In this document: positions 4,944-6,061 of the stretch, piece by piece | How positions within the stretch are numbered: position 1 is the first letter of the stretch | Layout of the letters: every line of letters starts with the position of its first letter | Assembly: GCA_905235315.1 (NCBI GenBank) | Contig: CAJOLG010000114.1 | Location: 1 to 6,061 of the forward strand | Direction: 5' to 3' | Source: an uncultured Solobacterium sp. | GTDB lineage: Bacteria; Bacillota_I; Bacilli_A; Erysipelotrichales; Erysipelotrichaceae | Length of the DNA: 6,061 bases | Position numbers and translations under genes: made by a program | Notes under the pieces: generated by a model | What the model saw: the letters and a program-made list of their open reading frames with translations, nothing else | Database searches by the model: none | Told to the model about the DNA's origin: nothing

Positions 4944-5095
4944 TTCGTTCTCCTCTCCTTCCGCACTCTCAGTCTGTCAGAACACAGTCTTCCTGTCCCG
5001 ACATTCCGTGCACTCTTTCTGCGGGTTCTTCTTTGAACAGGATTCATCCGAAACGAAAACGGCCGGTCTTTTGTTCAGGCACAGAATTCCGGCTG
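4944..5095. other. Intergenic stretch upstream of the AraC-type gene
   Basis: These 152 bases must hold the start signals of the AraC-type gene if it is transcribed separately. I see the ribosome binding site and several short imperfect inverted repeats (for example GTTC-AAAGAA-GAAC on the minus strand near 5030) but no convincing -35/-10 pair. Confidence 0.4.
5056..5093 (-). terminator. Weak possible terminator of the CDF exporter gene
   Basis: GCCGG (5093 to 5089) can pair with CCGGC (5066 to 5062) over a 22-nt loop, with a TTTT tract (5059 to 5056) after it. The stem is only 5 bp and the loop is large, so partial read-through into the AraC-type gene would be likely. Confidence 0.3.
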
Positions 5096-6061
5096 TCATT
5101 CGTCAATATTATGGTTTACTTTCACGTTGACCGCATACCCCGGATATACGTTCCCGATCCGTTCGATCAGATCCCGGCGGATCGCATTACTGTCCCCGGC
5201 CCCAAAATCGATCTCTGCTTCAAAGCTGATTACCATATCCACTTTGTCGAGATAAAACCCATGCATGGAACGGACCGCTTCGTTTTCTTCCGCGAGCTGT
5301 CGGACATTCTCCCGCATTCGGATTGCCTCTTCATCCCGGGAATTGACCGCGTAAATCGTAATTCCCAGCATTTCAACTCCGGTATCCTGCAGGACTTTCT
5401 TTGTGATGGCCCGCTGCAGGTTGTCGACCCATGCGGCAGTGATCCTGTCGGGGACTTCGATGTGTGCAGAACCGATCAGTTTCTCCCTTCCGTAATTGTG
5501 AATGGTGATGTCAAAGACTGCGTCCACTTCCGGAAAGGAGAGGATCGAACGCTTAACTGCCGATGCCAGTTCTACATCAACCCGTTCTCCCAGAAGGGTG
5601 CTTACCGTATCGTGCAGGGTTTCCGCCCCGTTTTTGATAATCAGAAACGAGATGGCAAGCGCAACGTAGGCCTCAATGGAAACACCGGAAAGAACATAGA
5701 CCAGCGCAGCCGCAAGCGTGGCGGCGGACGCGATCGAATCATTCAATGCATCTTTTCCCGATGCCTTAAGGGCAACCGACTCCAGTTCTTCTCCCCTGTG
5801 CTTCGTATATACGCCTATGAGGATCTTTACAAGAATCGCAGCCGTGATAATCACCATCGTCCCAACCGAATACTCGCTGGCCTGCGGGTGAAGGATCCGC
5901 TTGACGGATTCCACGATGGAAACCATGCCCGCATATACGATCAGCAGCCCGATGAACAACGAGGAAAGATACTCGATGCGGCCGTAGCCGAACGGGTGTT
6001 TCCGGTCCGGATCCCGCCCGGACAGTCTGGCTCCGATAATCGTGATTACAGAAGAAAGCGC
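5096..6061 (-). CDS. Cation diffusion facilitator metal exporter, N-terminus missing
   Basis: The frame is open to the right edge, so the first part of the gene lies outside the window; 321 residues are visible. A TTG at 5959 is only an internal codon. The visible part begins inside TM2 (ALSSVITIIGARLSGR) and continues with the CDF signature HPFGYGRIEYLSS, then hydrophobic segments near visible residues 34-52, 65-86, 112-128 and 130-146. In the membrane segment that normally carries the second half of the metal site it has DALND (visible D104 and D108), a DxxxD pattern. In the CDF family DxxxD here is linked to Mn2+/Fe2+-type exporters, while HxxxD is usual for Zn2+. Two ferredoxin-like cytoplasmic modules follow, at about visible residues 156-240 and 260-321. 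CDF proteins export divalent metals by proton antiport as dimers in the cytoplasmic membrane. Mn2+ preference is an inference. Confidence 0.93.
   Translation of the reverse strand, partial: ALSSVITIIGARLSGRDPDRKHPFGYGRIEYLSSLFIGLLIVYAGMVSIVESVKRILHPQASEYSVGTMVIITAAILVKILIGVYTKHRGEELESVALKASGKDALNDSIASAATLAAALVYVLSGVSIEAYVALAISFLIIKNGAETLHDTVSTLLGERVDVELASAVKRSILSFPEVDAVFDITIHNYGREKLIGSAHIEVPDRITAAWVDNLQRAITKKVLQDTGVEMLGITIYAVNSRDEEAIRMRENVRQLAEENEAVRSMHGFYLDKVDMVISFEAEIDFGAGDSNAIRRDLIERIGNVYPGYAVNVKVNHNIDE

Noticed and set aside
5096..5959. Reading the CDF gene as starting at the TTG at 5959
   Set aside because: The frame is open upstream to the window edge and encodes the conserved HPFGYGR region and part of TM2, so the TTG is internal and the gene is partial.

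Overview
The window looks like chromosomal DNA from a Bacillota (Firmicutes) bacterium of intermediate GC content. The supporting signs are strong AAGGAGG-type ribosome binding sites about 8 nt before most starts, TATAAT/TATACT -10 boxes, intrinsic terminators with T-tracts, and homologues typical of gut clostridia or erysipelotrichs. That last placement is an inference. There are no RNA genes, insertion sequences, phage genes or CRISPR arrays that I can see.

All seven supported genes lie on the minus strand, so transcription runs from high to low coordinates. From right to left they are: a cation diffusion facilitator (CDF) metal exporter cut by the right edge (5096-6061); an AraC-type regulator with a GyrI-like ligand-binding domain (4110-4943); a very basic 61-residue protein (3788-3973); a 648-residue acidic protein with an Sm-like N-terminus, a Glu/Pro/Thr-rich middle and a helical-repeat C-terminus (1694-3640); a HAD-family phosphatase (906-1556); an unrecognised aromatic-rich 101-residue protein (329-634); and the N-terminus of a single-pass membrane protein cut by the left edge (1-229).

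The genes appear to be largely independent transcription units. Convincing intrinsic terminators follow the AraC gene, the acidic-protein gene and the HAD gene, and most genes have their own -10 box. Only the basic-protein gene and the acidic-protein gene lack a visible terminator between them, so they may be co-transcribed.

The least ordinary part is 3212-3980. There a strongly basic small protein precedes a strongly acidic multidomain protein. A perfect 13-bp direct repeat sits at two points around the predicted promoter of the acidic-protein gene. A second point of interest is the leader of the 101-residue gene (635-819), which has an upstream 15-bp palindrome, a possible near-leaderless 28-codon ORF and an 8-bp stem just before the ribosome binding site. 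Nothing here proves a new biological system, but these two places deserve comparative work.
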